Shown: positions 22,113 through 31,227 of the stretch, piece by piece
How positions within the stretch are numbered: the first letter of the stretch is position 1
Layout: the number at the start of each line of letters is the position of its first letter
Source of the DNA: Enterovibrio coralii
Lineage (GTDB): Bacteria; Pseudomonadota; Gammaproteobacteria; Enterobacterales; Vibrionaceae
Direction: 5' to 3'
Length of the DNA stretch: 64,000 nucleotides
Assembly (NCBI RefSeq): GCF_001559595.1
Contig: NZ_LNTY01000058.1
Coordinates: 62,001-126,000 of the forward strand
The notes under the pieces: generated by a model
The model's input: the letters and a program-made list of their open reading frames with translations, nothing else
The model's database searches: none
Told to the model about the DNA's origin: nothing
Made by a program: the position numbers and the translations under genes

Positions 22113-23177
22113 CTAGCGCGCCGGGTCCTCTCCGATCGTCACCATCACCTCAATCGGTTTACCGTCGCGAATGACTTTAAATGGGATCACTGTTCCTGGG
22201 CGGGTATCTGCCACGATATCAAGTGCATAGCGGAAGCTATTGATAGGTTTACCGTCGATCTCCACAATAAGATCGTTCACTTTTAGCCCTGACTTCTCAG
22301 CTGGGCCATTCGGTGCAACACTGGCGATCAATACGCCTTTTACCTGCTCAGCATCGAGCAATCGCGCCATCACCTGATTCACCTCTCGACCTTCAACGCC
22401 AAGATAACCTCGGATCACACGTCCGTCAGCAATCAGTTTCTGCATGATTTTCACGGTGAGCGAATACGGAATAGCGAATGAAATGCCGTAGGTATCAATA
22501 TCGGTTGCTTGCTGGAAGGAGGCAGTATTGATGCCGACCAGTTCACCGCGGCTATTTACCAAGGCGCCGCCTGAATTACCGCGGTTGATGGCGGCGTCGG
22601 TTTGGAGAAAGTCCTGACGCTGGTTAAAGCTCATGCCCGGGCGACCCGTGGCAGAGATGATCCCGAAGGTGGTGGTTTGGCCCAAGTTGTAAGGGTTACC
22701 AATTGCCAGCACGATATCACCAACAGAAGGATCGTAGCTGTCGTTAAACGGGATCACCGGAAGATCTTCAAGGTCAACTTTGACAACGGCCAAGTCCGTA
22801 CGCAGATCTTTACCGACCAATTGCGCGGTGCTGATGCGTCCATCTTGCAGTGCCACGATGATTTGGTCTGCACGCGCCACAACGTGATAGTTAGTCACGA
22901 TGTAGCCTTTATCACTCATGATGACGCCGGAGCCGAGTCCTTCGGCATTCAACTGGAGGCGATTTTCGTTGCTGTATCTTCGGGTATAAATATTGACGAC
23001 CGCAGGTGAGGCGCGGCGAACGGCATAATTATAAGAAAGCAGAGATTCTTTGGTTTCAAACTGAACCAGGGAGACATCAGGGATCAGTTGGCTGGTGCGA
23101 AGTGAAGGGACGGCAAACAACAGAACTGCAGCGACAATGACGCCGTAGATTGCTGAACGCGTTAAAAGTGACAACAT
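22113..23177 (-). CDS. degS: Site-1 protease DegS
   Basis: 354 residues from ATG 23177 (MLSLLTRSAIYG), chosen because AGGGAA lies about 8 bases upstream; the longer frame to 23213 lacks a site. One N-terminal membrane anchor, a trypsin-like domain with His in VTNYHVVARAD, Asp in TDLAVVKVD and Ser in NRGNSGGALV, then a single PDZ domain. DegS senses misfolded porin C-termini and cleaves RseA to release sigma-E. It is downstream of degQ on the same strand. Confidence 0.95.
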   Translation of the reverse strand: MLSLLTRSAIYGVIVAAVLLFAVPSLRTSQLIPDVSLVQFETKESLLSYNYAVRRASPAVVNIYTRRYSNENRLQLNAEGLGSGVIMSDKGYIVTNYHVVARADQIIVALQDGRISTAQLVGKDLRTDLAVVKVDLEDLPVIPFNDSYDPSVGDIVLAIGNPYNLGQTTTFGIISATGRPGMSFNQRQDFLQTDAAINRGNSGGALVNSRGELVGINTASFQQATDIDTYGISFAIPYSLTVKIMQKLIADGRVIRGYLGVEGREVNQVMARLLDAEQVKGVLIASVAPNGPAEKSGLKVNDLIVEIDGKPINSFRYALDIVADTRPGTVIPFKVIRDGKPIEVMVTIGEDPAR

Positions 23178-23256
23178 GGTCATTCCCTGCACCGACTCAA
23201 TTCCAAAGAGCAAAGCATATCATTGAAATAGCGACAAGAGTAGGAGAACAAAGGAG

Positions 23257-23291
23257 CATCAGGAGCCCGAATTTGATTCAGACTCCTGATG
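23257..23291 (-). repeat. Hairpin between degQ and degS
   Basis: Perfect 9-bp inverted repeat: CATCAGGAG at 23257-23265 and CTCCTGATG at 23283-23291. On the transcribed (minus) strand no U-run follows immediately, so a full terminator is unlikely. It may attenuate or stabilise the degQ message. Confidence 0.5.
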
Positions 23292-23305
23292 GGTTTTGCG
23301 GTGAT

Positions 23306-24673
23306 TTAGCGAATCACTAAATACATCGACGAGTCATTACGAAGGATGTTCAGAGCCAGTGCGCTCGGTTTGCTTTCCAGCTCTTTGCGCAGATCGCCAA
23401 GGTTTTTCACCTTGTTGCGATTGAGGCCAACAATGACATCACCTTCTTTCAAACCATAACGCGCGGCCACGGAGTCTTTCTCAACACTGGAGACGCGAAC
23501 CCCTTTGGTTTTGCCTTCGGAGTAATTCTCTAACTCAGCACCCTTAAGGGCTTCGTGCAGTGTTTCGGCGTTGGCTTTGGCCAGTGTGGCTTCTTTGAGC
23601 TTCGCCGTCACGGTTTTCTCTTTGCCATCACGAATGATGCCAAGTTTGACGTCTTTGCCAGCACCCAAGGTGGCAATCTTGGCGCGAAGCTCACCAAAGG
23701 TACGGATATCTTTACCGTTTACGGACACGATGATGTCACCCGCCTGAATGCCTGCCGCTTCAGCCGCAGAATCTGGCACCACTTGGCTAACAAACGCGCC
23801 GTGGTTGGTTTCGTAACCAAAGGCTTCTGCCAGCTCGTTGGTCAACTCACCACCTTGAACACCCAAGACGCCGCGCTTCACTTCGCCAAACTCAAGAATT
23901 TGGTCGACAAGGTTTTTCGCCATGTTCACAGGAATCGCGAAGCCGATGCCCACGTTGCCGCCATTTGGTCCCAAAATAGCGGTGTTGATACCAATCAACT
24001 CACCATTGAGGTTAACCAGTGCGCCACCCGAGTTACCGCTGTTAATGGCCGCATCGGTTTGGATAAAGTTCTCGAAGTTTTCAAGGTTCAGGCCACTGCG
24101 GCCTAGTGCTGAAATGATGCCAGAGGTAACGGTTTGGCCAAGACCAAATGGGTTACCGATTGCGATAGCAAAATCACCCACACGCAGACTGTCTGAGTCG
24201 GCCAGCTTGATTTCAGTCAGACCGTCAGATTTTTCGAGTTTCAGCAATGCCACATCTGACATGCTGTCGCTGCCAATAAGTTCTGCATCGTATTCACGAC
24301 CATCATGCAGTTGTACACGGATTTTGTCCGCGCCATCGATAACATGGTGGTTGGTGACGATGTAGCCTTTACCCGCATCAATGATGACGCCAGAGCCCAA
24401 ACCACGGAAAGGGCGCTCTCTCACTTGCTCGGACGGGAAGTCAGGGCCGAAGAAAAATCGGAATGATTCAGGGATGCGTTGGGTAGAGGTATGGCTGCCT
24501 TCAACAGCAATGCTGACCACTGCCGGGCCGACAGTTTCGAGCATTGGTGCAAGGCTAGGCAGACTTTCGCCAGCAACCGCGTTAGGTAACGCAGCCGTTG
24601 CTGGCAAAGCAGTAATAGATGTACTGACGGCGAGTGCTAACGCACTCAAAGTTGCTAAAGACGTTTTTCTCAT
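23306..24673 (-). CDS. degQ: Periplasmic serine protease DegQ (HtrA family)
   Basis: 455 residues from ATG 24673 (MRKTSLATLSALALA), preceded by GGGGAG 8 bases upstream; the ORF extends to a GTG at 24688 that overlaps this site. Signal peptide, trypsin-like domain with VTNHHVIDGAD, SDVALLKLE and NSGNSGGALV, and two PDZ domains. It degrades or refolds damaged periplasmic proteins. The degQ-degS pairing supports DegQ over DegP, though the two are hard to separate by sequence. Confidence 0.93.
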   Translation of the reverse strand: MRKTSLATLSALALAVSTSITALPATAALPNAVAGESLPSLAPMLETVGPAVVSIAVEGSHTSTQRIPESFRFFFGPDFPSEQVRERPFRGLGSGVIIDAGKGYIVTNHHVIDGADKIRVQLHDGREYDAELIGSDSMSDVALLKLEKSDGLTEIKLADSDSLRVGDFAIAIGNPFGLGQTVTSGIISALGRSGLNLENFENFIQTDAAINSGNSGGALVNLNGELIGINTAILGPNGGNVGIGFAIPVNMAKNLVDQILEFGEVKRGVLGVQGGELTNELAEAFGYETNHGAFVSQVVPDSAAEAAGIQAGDIIVSVNGKDIRTFGELRAKIATLGAGKDVKLGIIRDGKEKTVTAKLKEATLAKANAETLHEALKGAELENYSEGKTKGVRVSSVEKDSVAARYGLKEGDVIVGLNRNKVKNLGDLRKELESKPSALALNILRNDSSMYLVIR

Positions 24674-24760
24674 AAACACACTCCCCACAATAGGTACGAG
24701 TTAAGAGTGGGGGTGGTGTTAAAAAGTTCAATGCCTCAGTGTATCGAAAGTGTGATCGAG

Positions 24761-25171
24761 TTAACTCGCTTTACTCGTTTCCTCGGCATTTTTCAGCAGA
24801 CCTGATGCGCCGTCGGAATAATCACGTGGTTGTTCTTGAGAGGGAGACTCATCCGTCACCTCAGAGATTTTGCTGATGCGCTTAGCAAATGGATTGTCTT
24901 GCTCAGGCAAGTTTGGCATCAGTTCTGCCGAGGTTGACGCCATGTGCTGGTAGAGTTTGCTGTAATCACGAGAAATGTTGTCCAGCAGCTCTGCACTTTG
25001 GGCAAAATGATCAACAAGCTCTTGGCGATATTGCTCTAGCTCGTAGCGTGATTTTTCTAACTCTTTTTTTAGGTCTTTTTGTTGAGCGTTATCGCGCATT
25101 GTCAGACGGGCAATGATGAAGCCGATGACAATACCGATGATCACAAAAACAAGCGTGTTGATCCAAGCCAT
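24761..25171 (-). CDS. zapG: Cell division/envelope protein ZapG (YhcB, DUF1043)
   Basis: 136 residues: an N-terminal membrane helix (about 4-23), then a coiled coil (KDLKKELEKSRYELEQYRQE) and a disordered acidic tail. The YhcB family links division and envelope synthesis in E. coli. It is divergent from zapE with about 180 bp between. Confidence 0.9.
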   Translation of the reverse strand: MAWINTLVFVIIGIVIGFIIARLTMRDNAQQKDLKKELEKSRYELEQYRQELVDHFAQSAELLDNISRDYSKLYQHMASTSAELMPNLPEQDNPFAKRISKISEVTDESPSQEQPRDYSDGASGLLKNAEETSKAS

Positions 25172-25353
25172 AAGTGCTCCTTAACTTTTTCTAACGGTTT
25201 GGATGTAATGCAATTTTTTGCACGCAACGCGTCTAATGAAAAGAAATTGCATACTCCTGAATGCTCGGTTTTTACTATACATGGCAAAAGATACGCGTGG
25301 TACTATTGATTTTGAGAACATAGTTGCCAAGAGACAAGAGTTGGGTTCAGGGA

Positions 25354-26457
25354 ATGACACCGATACAGCAATACGAAAAAGATCTGCAACGCCCAGATTT
25401 TCTTGAAGATGCTTCGCAAAAGCAGGCCGTACTGAAACTGGAAGATTTGTATCATCGACTGGTTGCAAGGCAACAAGTTGCAAAAGAGCCGGAAGGATTT
25501 TTACGGTCTCTGTTCAAGAAAAAAACCAAAAGTCTTACTCCTGAGAGGGGGTTGTACTTTTGGGGAGGGGTAGGCCGCGGCAAAACGTACTTGGTTGATA
25601 CCTTTTTTGAAAGCTTGCCGTTCGATAAAAAACTGCGGATGCACTTCCACCGCTTCATGCACCGTATTCACCATGAGCTTAAGCTGCTTGATGGCGAACA
25701 AGACCCGCTCAAGAAGATAGCTGATAAGCTGGCGCAAGAGGCGGATATTCTCTGTTTCGACGAATTCTTCGTTTCTGACATTACAGATGCCATGATTTTA
25801 GGGACCTTGCTGGAAGCGTTGTTCGAGCGCGGTATCTGTTTGGTCGCGACCTCTAACATTGTGCCGGATGAGCTTTACCGCAACGGTCTGCAACGGGCGA
25901 GATTTCTACCAGCGATTGCTTTGATCAATGAACACTGTGAAGTGGTGAATGTGGATGCGGGCACGGATTACCGTTTAAGAACGTTAGAGCAGGCGGAAAT
26001 TTACCACTTCCCACTCGATGCAGCAGCCGACAGTAACCTGAAGGACTATTTCTTCAAGCTGGCGACTGAGCCTTGCTTTGAAGCGCACGACATTGAAATC
26101 AATCATCGGATGCTAAAAGCAGAACGTGAAGCAGAAGGCATCGTCCACTTTGATTTTAAGACCCTCTGTGATGGGCCGCGTAGCCAATCAGATTACATTG
26201 AAATCGCTCGACTCTATCACACTGTTTTGTTGGCAAATGTTCCGCAGATGGGATCGTCTAAAGATGATGCTGCACGTCGATTTATTGCCATGGTCGACGA
26301 ATTCTATGAAAGGCACGTAAAACTCATCATTTCTGCGGAGGTTTCGCTGACTTCTCTCTATACAGAGGGACGTTTGACGTTCGAGTTCAAGCGTTGCTGC
26401 TCACGGCTTAAAGAGATGCAAAGTCACGATTATCTGGCTCTTGAGCACCTTCCGTAA
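25354..26457 (+). CDS. zapE: Cell division ATPase ZapE (AFG1 family)
   Basis: 367 residues from ATG 25354 (MTPIQQYEKDLQR). AFG1-like P-loop ATPase with Walker A GGVGRGKT at about 71-78, FHRFMHRIHHEL, Walker B ILCFDEFFVSD and the ATSN sensor. ZapE associates with the Z-ring and modulates constriction under low oxygen. The longer ORF to 25324 uses no ATG and is not preferred. It precedes rplM. Confidence 0.94.
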   Translation: MTPIQQYEKDLQRPDFLEDASQKQAVLKLEDLYHRLVARQQVAKEPEGFLRSLFKKKTKSLTPERGLYFWGGVGRGKTYLVDTFFESLPFDKKLRMHFHRFMHRIHHELKLLDGEQDPLKKIADKLAQEADILCFDEFFVSDITDAMILGTLLEALFERGICLVATSNIVPDELYRNGLQRARFLPAIALINEHCEVVNVDAGTDYRLRTLEQAEIYHFPLDAAADSNLKDYFFKLATEPCFEAHDIEINHRMLKAEREAEGIVHFDFKTLCDGPRSQSDYIEIARLYHTVLLANVPQMGSSKDDAARRFIAMVDEFYERHVKLIISAEVSLTSLYTEGRLTFEFKRCCSRLKEMQSHDYLALEHLP

Positions 26458-26495
26458 GCGATAACACTTATTGATAGTGTTGATATTCATCAGTT

Positions 26496-26542
26496 GGAGA
26501 AAAAATCGGGACTTTTTTTGAAAAAAAGGTGATTTTTTCTCC
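26496..26542. repeat. Near-perfect 47-bp A/T-rich palindrome between zapE and rplM
   Basis: Outer arms GGAGAAAAAATC (26496-26507) and GATTTTTTCTCC (26531-26542) match exactly. Inside lies a second exact pair, CTTTTTTT (26512-26519) and AAAAAAAG (26521-26528), around a single G. Only GGGA and GT are unpaired. It ends 10 bases before the rplM -10 element, so it may serve as zapE terminator, promoter element or both. Confidence 0.7.
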
Positions 26543-26551
26543 ACCCTTCCT

Positions 26552-26690
26552 TATAATCCTGCGACCCACCGTTACTGTTGAAAGGCTACGGCCGAGGGTA
26601 CCACCACTCGAAGGGGTGCTGAATGGACTCTTAACAGTGGGAGCTTCAGCTCCTTAAGTGAAATCTAAAATATATCGGGTAATTATTAGC
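26552..26690 (+). promoter_or_regulatory. rplM-rpsI promoter (-10) and structured mRNA leader
   Basis: TATAAT at 26552-26557 with no good -35 at the usual spacing. The transcript would carry a leader of about 125 bases. ACTGTT (26574-26579) can pair with AACAGT (26633-26638) to close a domain holding a CACC...GGTG stem. A separate hairpin GGAGC-TTCA-GCTCC sits at 26640-26653, upstream of the rplM start. In E. coli L13 represses its own operon through the leader; a like role here is inference. Confidence 0.6.
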
Positions 26691-27119
26691 ATGAAAACTT
26701 TCGTTGCTAAACCAGAAACTGTAAAACGCGACTGGTACATTGTTGACGCAGAAGGTAAAACTCTGGGTCGTATCGCAACTGAAATCGCATCTCGTCTGCG
26801 TGGTAAGCACAAGCCGGAGTACACTCCGCACGTTGACACTGGTGACTACATCGTAGTTATCAACGCGGAAAAAGTTACTGTAACTGGCGCAAAAACTACT
26901 GACAAGATGTACCATCACCACTCAGGTTACATGGGCGGCATCAAGTCAATCAGCTTCGACAAGCTGATCGCGAAGAAACCAGAAATGGTAATCGAGCTGG
27001 CTGTTAAAGGCATGCTGCCACGCGGTCCTCTAGGTCGTGCAATGTTCCGTAAACTGAAAGTTTACGCGGGCGCAGAGCACAAGCACGCGGCACAACAACC
27101 GCAAGTACTGGACATCTAA
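26691..27119 (+). CDS. rplM: 50S ribosomal protein L13
   Basis: 142 residues from [19 protein letters not shown], exactly the E. coli length; the ORF extends upstream without ribosome site. Contains the signature [21 protein letters not shown]. Codon use is strongly biased, as for highly expressed genes. Cotranscribed with rpsI 12 bases downstream. Confidence 0.98.
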   Translation: MKTFVAKPETVKRDWYIVDAEGKTLGRIATEIASRLRGKHKPEYTPHVDTGDYIVVINAEKVTVTGAKTTDKMYHHHSGYMGGIKSISFDKLIAKKPEMVIELAVKGMLPRGPLGRAMFRKLKVYAGAEHKHAAQQPQVLDI

Positions 27120-27131
27120 GAGGATTTAACA

Positions 27132-27521
27132 ATGGCAGAACAATACTACGGCACAGGTCGTCGCAAAAGCTCCGCTGCTCGCGTGTTCATCAAGCCGGGC
27201 AACGGTAACATCGTAATCAACAAGCGTTCACTGGAGCAGTACTTCGGTCGCCCAACCGCTCGCATGGTTGTTAAACAACCTCTTGAGCTGGTAGAAATGA
27301 CTGAGAAACTGGACCTGTACATCACTGTTACTGGTGGTGGTATCTCTGGTCAAGCGGGTGCAATCCGTCACGGTATCACTCGTGCGCTGATGCAATACGA
27401 TGAGACTCTGCGTCCTACTCTGCGTGCAGCTGGCTTCGTCACTCGTGACGCGCGTAAAGTTGAGCGTAAGAAAGTTGGTCTTCGCAAAGCACGTCGTCGT
27501 CCACAATTCTCTAAGCGTTAA
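27132..27521 (+). CDS. rpsI: 30S ribosomal protein S9
   Basis: 129 residues with the conserved [15 protein letters not shown] start and the basic C-terminal tail ending QFSKR, which reaches the tRNA in the P site. It is followed by a strong terminator. Confidence 0.98.
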   Translation: MAEQYYGTGRRKSSAARVFIKPGNGNIVINKRSLEQYFGRPTARMVVKQPLELVEMTEKLDLYITVTGGGISGQAGAIRHGITRALMQYDETLRPTLRAAGFVTRDARKVERKKVGLRKARRRPQFSKR

Positions 27522-27556
27522 TTCGCTTACCGGTTTTATCCGGGAATTCTGGTCAA

Positions 27557-27587
27557 GAAAAAGCCTGGCATTTGCCAGGCTTTTTTA
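27557..27587 (+). terminator. Terminator of rplM-rpsI
   Basis: AAAAAGCCTGGCA / TGCCAGGCTTTTTT with a short loop and a T6 run. Confidence 0.93.
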
Positions 27588-27744
27588 TTGCCTGTCATTT
27601 ACCGATCCCTTCTGTTTCAAATCCCTCTGCAAATACGCGCATACTGTCCCTATCTCATCATTTTGAAGAAATACGTGGCTTTTAGCCTTTTGGTTAAAAA
27701 AAACGGTGTATACCTCACATTTGTTACAAAAAGGTAGCTTTATC

Positions 27745-27773
27745 TTGTCAGAAAGTGGGGTTTTCCTTATCAT
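27745..27773 (+). promoter_or_regulatory. Predicted petABC promoter
   Basis: TTGTCA at 27745-27750, 17-base spacer, TATCAT at 27768-27773, in the 330-bp gap between the rpsI terminator and petA. It predicts a leader near 140 bases. No gene is seen in the gap. Confidence 0.6.
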
Positions 27774-27917
27774 TTAGGCGACGTATTCGTAGGTTATTAT
27801 TGGATAATCGGCGAGAGTTTTACGTAAATTAAAATTCTTTTTGAGTAAGCCGTACGCTCCAGGGACGCATAAGGACAGTTATAAAAATCCATGCGGGAGC
27901 ACATGGGAGAATGTTGG

Positions 27918-28508
27918 ATGAGCAATGCGCCAGTTAATTCCGGCCGACGTCGTTTCCTGACTATGTCTACCGCTGTTGTAGGCGGTGTAGGTGCAGTGGC
28001 AGTCGCTGTACCGTTTATTAAGTCATGGAACCCTAGCGCCAAAGCTAAGGCTGCCGGTGCTCCGGTCGAAGTCGATATTAGTAAAGTTGAAGAAGGCCAG
28101 TTGGTTCGCGTCATTTGGCAAGGGAAGCCAGTTTGGATTGTAAGACGCGGGCAGGAATCTCTTTCGCAATTGGATCAAATTGCGGACAAGCTGAGAGATC
28201 CTGAGTCTGTTGAGCCACAACAGCCTGATTATATTAAAAATACCTATCGTTCGATCAAGCCAGAGATCTTTGTGGCGGTAGGACTCTGTACGCATCTTGG
28301 ATGCTCTCCAACCTATTTGCCAGACAGCTTTGGTGAGCAGGTAGAAGGTGTCAAATCTGGCTTCTTCTGCCCATGTCACGGTTCGAAGTTCGACATGGCA
28401 GGCCGCGTGTTCCAAAGTGTTCCTGCGCCACTTAATCTGGTTGTCCCGCCTTACACGTATCTTAACGATAACCGTATTTTGGTGGGTGCTGATGAGGGGA
28501 CTGCGTAA
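27918..28508 (+). CDS. petA: Ubiquinol-cytochrome c reductase Rieske iron-sulfur subunit
   Basis: 196 residues from ATG 27918, seven bases after GGGAGA. Twin-arginine N-terminus (GRRRFL) followed by a membrane helix, as for Tat-exported Rieske proteins. Cluster motifs CTHLGCSP and CPCHGSKFD supply two Cys and two His ligands. It is the electron entry to the cytochrome c arm of the bc1 complex. Its stop overlaps the petB start (TAATG). Confidence 0.96.
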   Translation: MSNAPVNSGRRRFLTMSTAVVGGVGAVAVAVPFIKSWNPSAKAKAAGAPVEVDISKVEEGQLVRVIWQGKPVWIVRRGQESLSQLDQIADKLRDPESVEPQQPDYIKNTYRSIKPEIFVAVGLCTHLGCSPTYLPDSFGEQVEGVKSGFFCPCHGSKFDMAGRVFQSVPAPLNLVVPPYTYLNDNRILVGADEGTA

Positions 28509-29772
28509 TGGAAAACTTGCTGAACTGGTTTGAGAAACGCCTACCTGCGATAAATGCTTACAAGAAGCATTTGTCAGAATACCCAATGCCTAAAAACTTT
28601 AACTTCTGGTACCTGTTTGCTCGCTCGCCATGCTGGTGCTGGTAAACCAGCTTTTGACAGGCATTTGGTTGACCATGAGCTACAACCCTTCAGGTGAAGG
28701 GGCGTTTGCTTCTATCGAATACATCATGCGTGATGTGGAATACGGTTGGTTGCTGCGTTACATGCACTCCACCGGTGCATCCGCATTCTTCGTGGTGGTC
28801 TACCTGCACATGTTCCGTGGTTTGATTTACGGTTCATACCAAAAGCCGCGTGAGCTGCTTTGGGTCTTCGGTATGTTGATCTTCTTGATTCTGATGGCAG
28901 AAGCTTTTATGGGCTACCTGCTGCCATGGGGTCAGATGTCTTACTGGGGTGCACAGGTAATCATTTCGCTGTTTGGTGCAATTCCTTGGATTGGTGATGA
29001 CCTGACCTTGTGGATTCGTGGTGACTACGTGCTTTCAGGTGCAACACTGAACCGCTTCTTTGCGCTGCATGTGGTTGCGTTGCCAATCGTACTGCTGCTG
29101 TTGGTTGTGCTGCACATTCTGGCACTGCACGAAGTGGGTTCAAACAACCCAGACGGTATTGACACCAAGCTGCCAAAAGGCACCAAAGGTGAAAACTACC
29201 AAACGCAATTCCCATTCCATGAGTACTACACCAAGAAGTACGACATCATCGACTCCGTACCTTTCCACCCTTACGGGACTGTGAAAGACCTGATTGGTGT
29301 GGGTATCTTCGGTATTTTGTTTGCGTATGTGATTTTCTTTAACCCAGAGATGGGCGGCTACTTCCTTGAGCCACCTAACTTTGAAGCGGCTAACCCGTTG
29401 AAAACACCAGAACACATTGCTCCTGTATGGTACTTCACACCGTTTTACGCCATCTTGCGTGCGGTGCCAGACAAGCTTGCAGGTGTGGTACTGATGGGGC
29501 TCGCGATCGTGGTGCTCTTCCTGCTGCCTTGGCTTGACCGCTGTAAAGTGCGCTCATACCGCTACCGCAGCAAAATCCATCTGGCGAACATTGCACAATT
29601 CACTGTCTCGTTCATCGCATTGGGTATTTTGGGTGCGCTACCAGCGACACCGACGTATACCTTGATGGCGCAGATCTTTAGCTTTGGTTACTTCATGTTC
29701 TTCGTTGCGCTGTTCTTCTACAGCAAAAATGAAGCGACGAAACCATTACCGGAGAGGGTGAATTACAAATGA
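28508..29772 (+). CDS. petB: Ubiquinol-cytochrome c reductase cytochrome b, one frameshift
   Basis: Membrane cytochrome b with about eight helices. The N-terminus MENLLNWFEKRLPAINAYKK is joined to MLVLVNQLLTGIWLTMSYNP by one extra G near 28619, giving FNFWYLFGSLAMLVLV; as printed the first frame stops after about 48 codons. Heme-binding regions (YMHSTGASAFFVVVYLHMFRG, FALHVVALPIVLLLLVVLH) and the Qo-site PEW-like region PVWYFTPFYAILRAVPDK are present. Corrected length is 421 residues. It overlaps petC as ATGA. Confidence 0.94.
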
Positions 29773-30505
29773 AGAAGTGGATTGTAATGCTGTTTGCTCT
29801 GCTGCCCTCTCTTGCGATGGCGGCGGGACCGAGTATTCCATTGGATGCGGCAAACAATGATTTGTCAGACAAAGCATCTTTGCAAAACGGTGCCAAGCTG
29901 TTCATGAACTACTGTTTTGGCTGTCACGCCACGCAGTACCAGCGTTATGAACGCATTGCAGAAGACCTCGATATTCCAAAAGAATTGATGCTGGAAAATC
30001 TGGTTTTCGACAGCAATGCCAAGATTGGTGACTTGGTGAAAAACGCGATGTCAGCCGAAGACGGAGCGACCTTCTTTGGTGGTCCAGCACCTGACTTGAC
30101 ACTGGTGGCACGTGTTCGTGGAACAGATTGGATTTACACCTATCTGCGTTCGTTCTACCAAGATGACGCGCGTCCGTTTGGTGTGAACAACTCAGTATTC
30201 CCAAGCGTGGGTATGCCACACGTACTGGAAGAGCTGCAAGGCACACCAGTCAAACAGTACAAAACAGTGCTGGTTGACGGTGAGTACGTGGAAGAGTTTA
30301 TGGGTATCGAATCACTGGGTAACGGTGAGCTAAGCCCAGAAGAATACGACGACGCAGTGCGCGATTTGGTTAACTTCCTAGAATACTCTGGCGAGCTAAC
30401 AAGCTTGAGCGCCAGCAGATGGGCTATTGGGTCATTGGATTCATCGTGATTTTCTTGATTCTTGCCATCTTGCTGAAGAAAGAGTATTGGCGAGATGTTC
30501 ACTGA
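29769..30505 (+). CDS. petC: Ubiquinol-cytochrome c reductase cytochrome c1, one frameshift
   Basis: Signal peptide (MKKWIVMLFALLPSLAMA), heme c site CFGCH at residues 49-53, and a C-terminal membrane anchor. The anchor is out of frame as printed: adding one C near 30396 gives GEPNKLERQQMGYWVIGF...LLKKEYWRDVH and the stop at 30503-30505. Corrected length is 245 residues. It passes electrons from the Rieske protein to soluble cytochrome c. It is last gene of petABC and is followed by a terminator. Confidence 0.93.
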
Positions 30506-30532
30506 TCGGTTAATCTAGTGAGTTGCTGATCC

Positions 30533-30564
30533 ACAATGGGAGCAGGTGCTCCCATTGTTTTTTC
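30533..30564 (+). terminator. Terminator of petABC
   Basis: ACAATGGGAGC / GCTCCCATTGT with loop AGGT and a T6 run. It ends only about 28 bases before the sspA start, so sspA needs either read-through or a promoter overlapping the hairpin. Confidence 0.88.
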
Positions 30565-30591
30565 TATAGATGAAATATTCTGGAGGGGTTA

Positions 30592-31227
30592 ATGGCTGTT
30601 GCTGCCAATAAACGCTCGGTGATGACGTTGTATTCAGACGCATCAGACATGTATAGCCATCAAGTACGCATCGTTCTTGCAGAGAAAGGTGTGACTTATG
30701 AGATTGAGCTTGTTGATCCAAACAACCTGCCAGAGGATTTACTGGATCTGAATCCGTACAATTCGGTTCCAACGCTGGTTGATCGTGAACTGGCGTTGTA
30801 CAACGCTAACATCATAATGGAATACCTGGATGAGCGTTTCCCGCACCCACCATTGATGCCAGTATACCCAGTTGCTCGCGGAAACAGTCGTCTGATGATG
30901 TACCGCATCGAGCGCAACTGGTACGTACTTGCTGAGAAAATTGAAAAAGGCAATGCGGAAGAAGCGGACCGTGCACGTCGTCAACTGCGTGAAGAGCTGC
31001 TGGCACTGGCACCGGTATTCGCTGAATACCCATTCTTCATGAGCGAAGAATTCAGCCTGGTAGATTGTTACCTAGCACCACTGTTGTGGCGTCTGCCTGT
31101 TATGGGCATCGAGCTGAGCGGTCCAGGTGCGAAAGAAGTGAAGACTTACATGGCTCGCGTATTCGAACGTGATTCATTCCTAGCTTCACTGACTGAAGCA
31201 GAACGCGAAATGCGCCTGACTCAGTAA
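30592..31227 (+). CDS. sspA: Stringent starvation protein A
   Basis: 211 residues, glutathione-S-transferase fold (MTLYSDASDMYSHQVRIVLAEKGV, NPYNSVPTLVDRELALYNANIIMEYLDERFPHPP in parts). SspA binds RNA polymerase, supports survival in stationary phase and lowers H-NS in E. coli. Good ribosome site CTGGAGGGG. Its stop overlaps the sspB start (TAATG). Confidence 0.95.
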   Translation: MAVAANKRSVMTLYSDASDMYSHQVRIVLAEKGVTYEIELVDPNNLPEDLLDLNPYNSVPTLVDRELALYNANIIMEYLDERFPHPPLMPVYPVARGNSRLMMYRIERNWYVLAEKIEKGNAEEADRARRQLREELLALAPVFAEYPFFMSEEFSLVDCYLAPLLWRLPVMGIELSGPGAKEVKTYMARVFERDSFLASLTEAEREMRLTQ

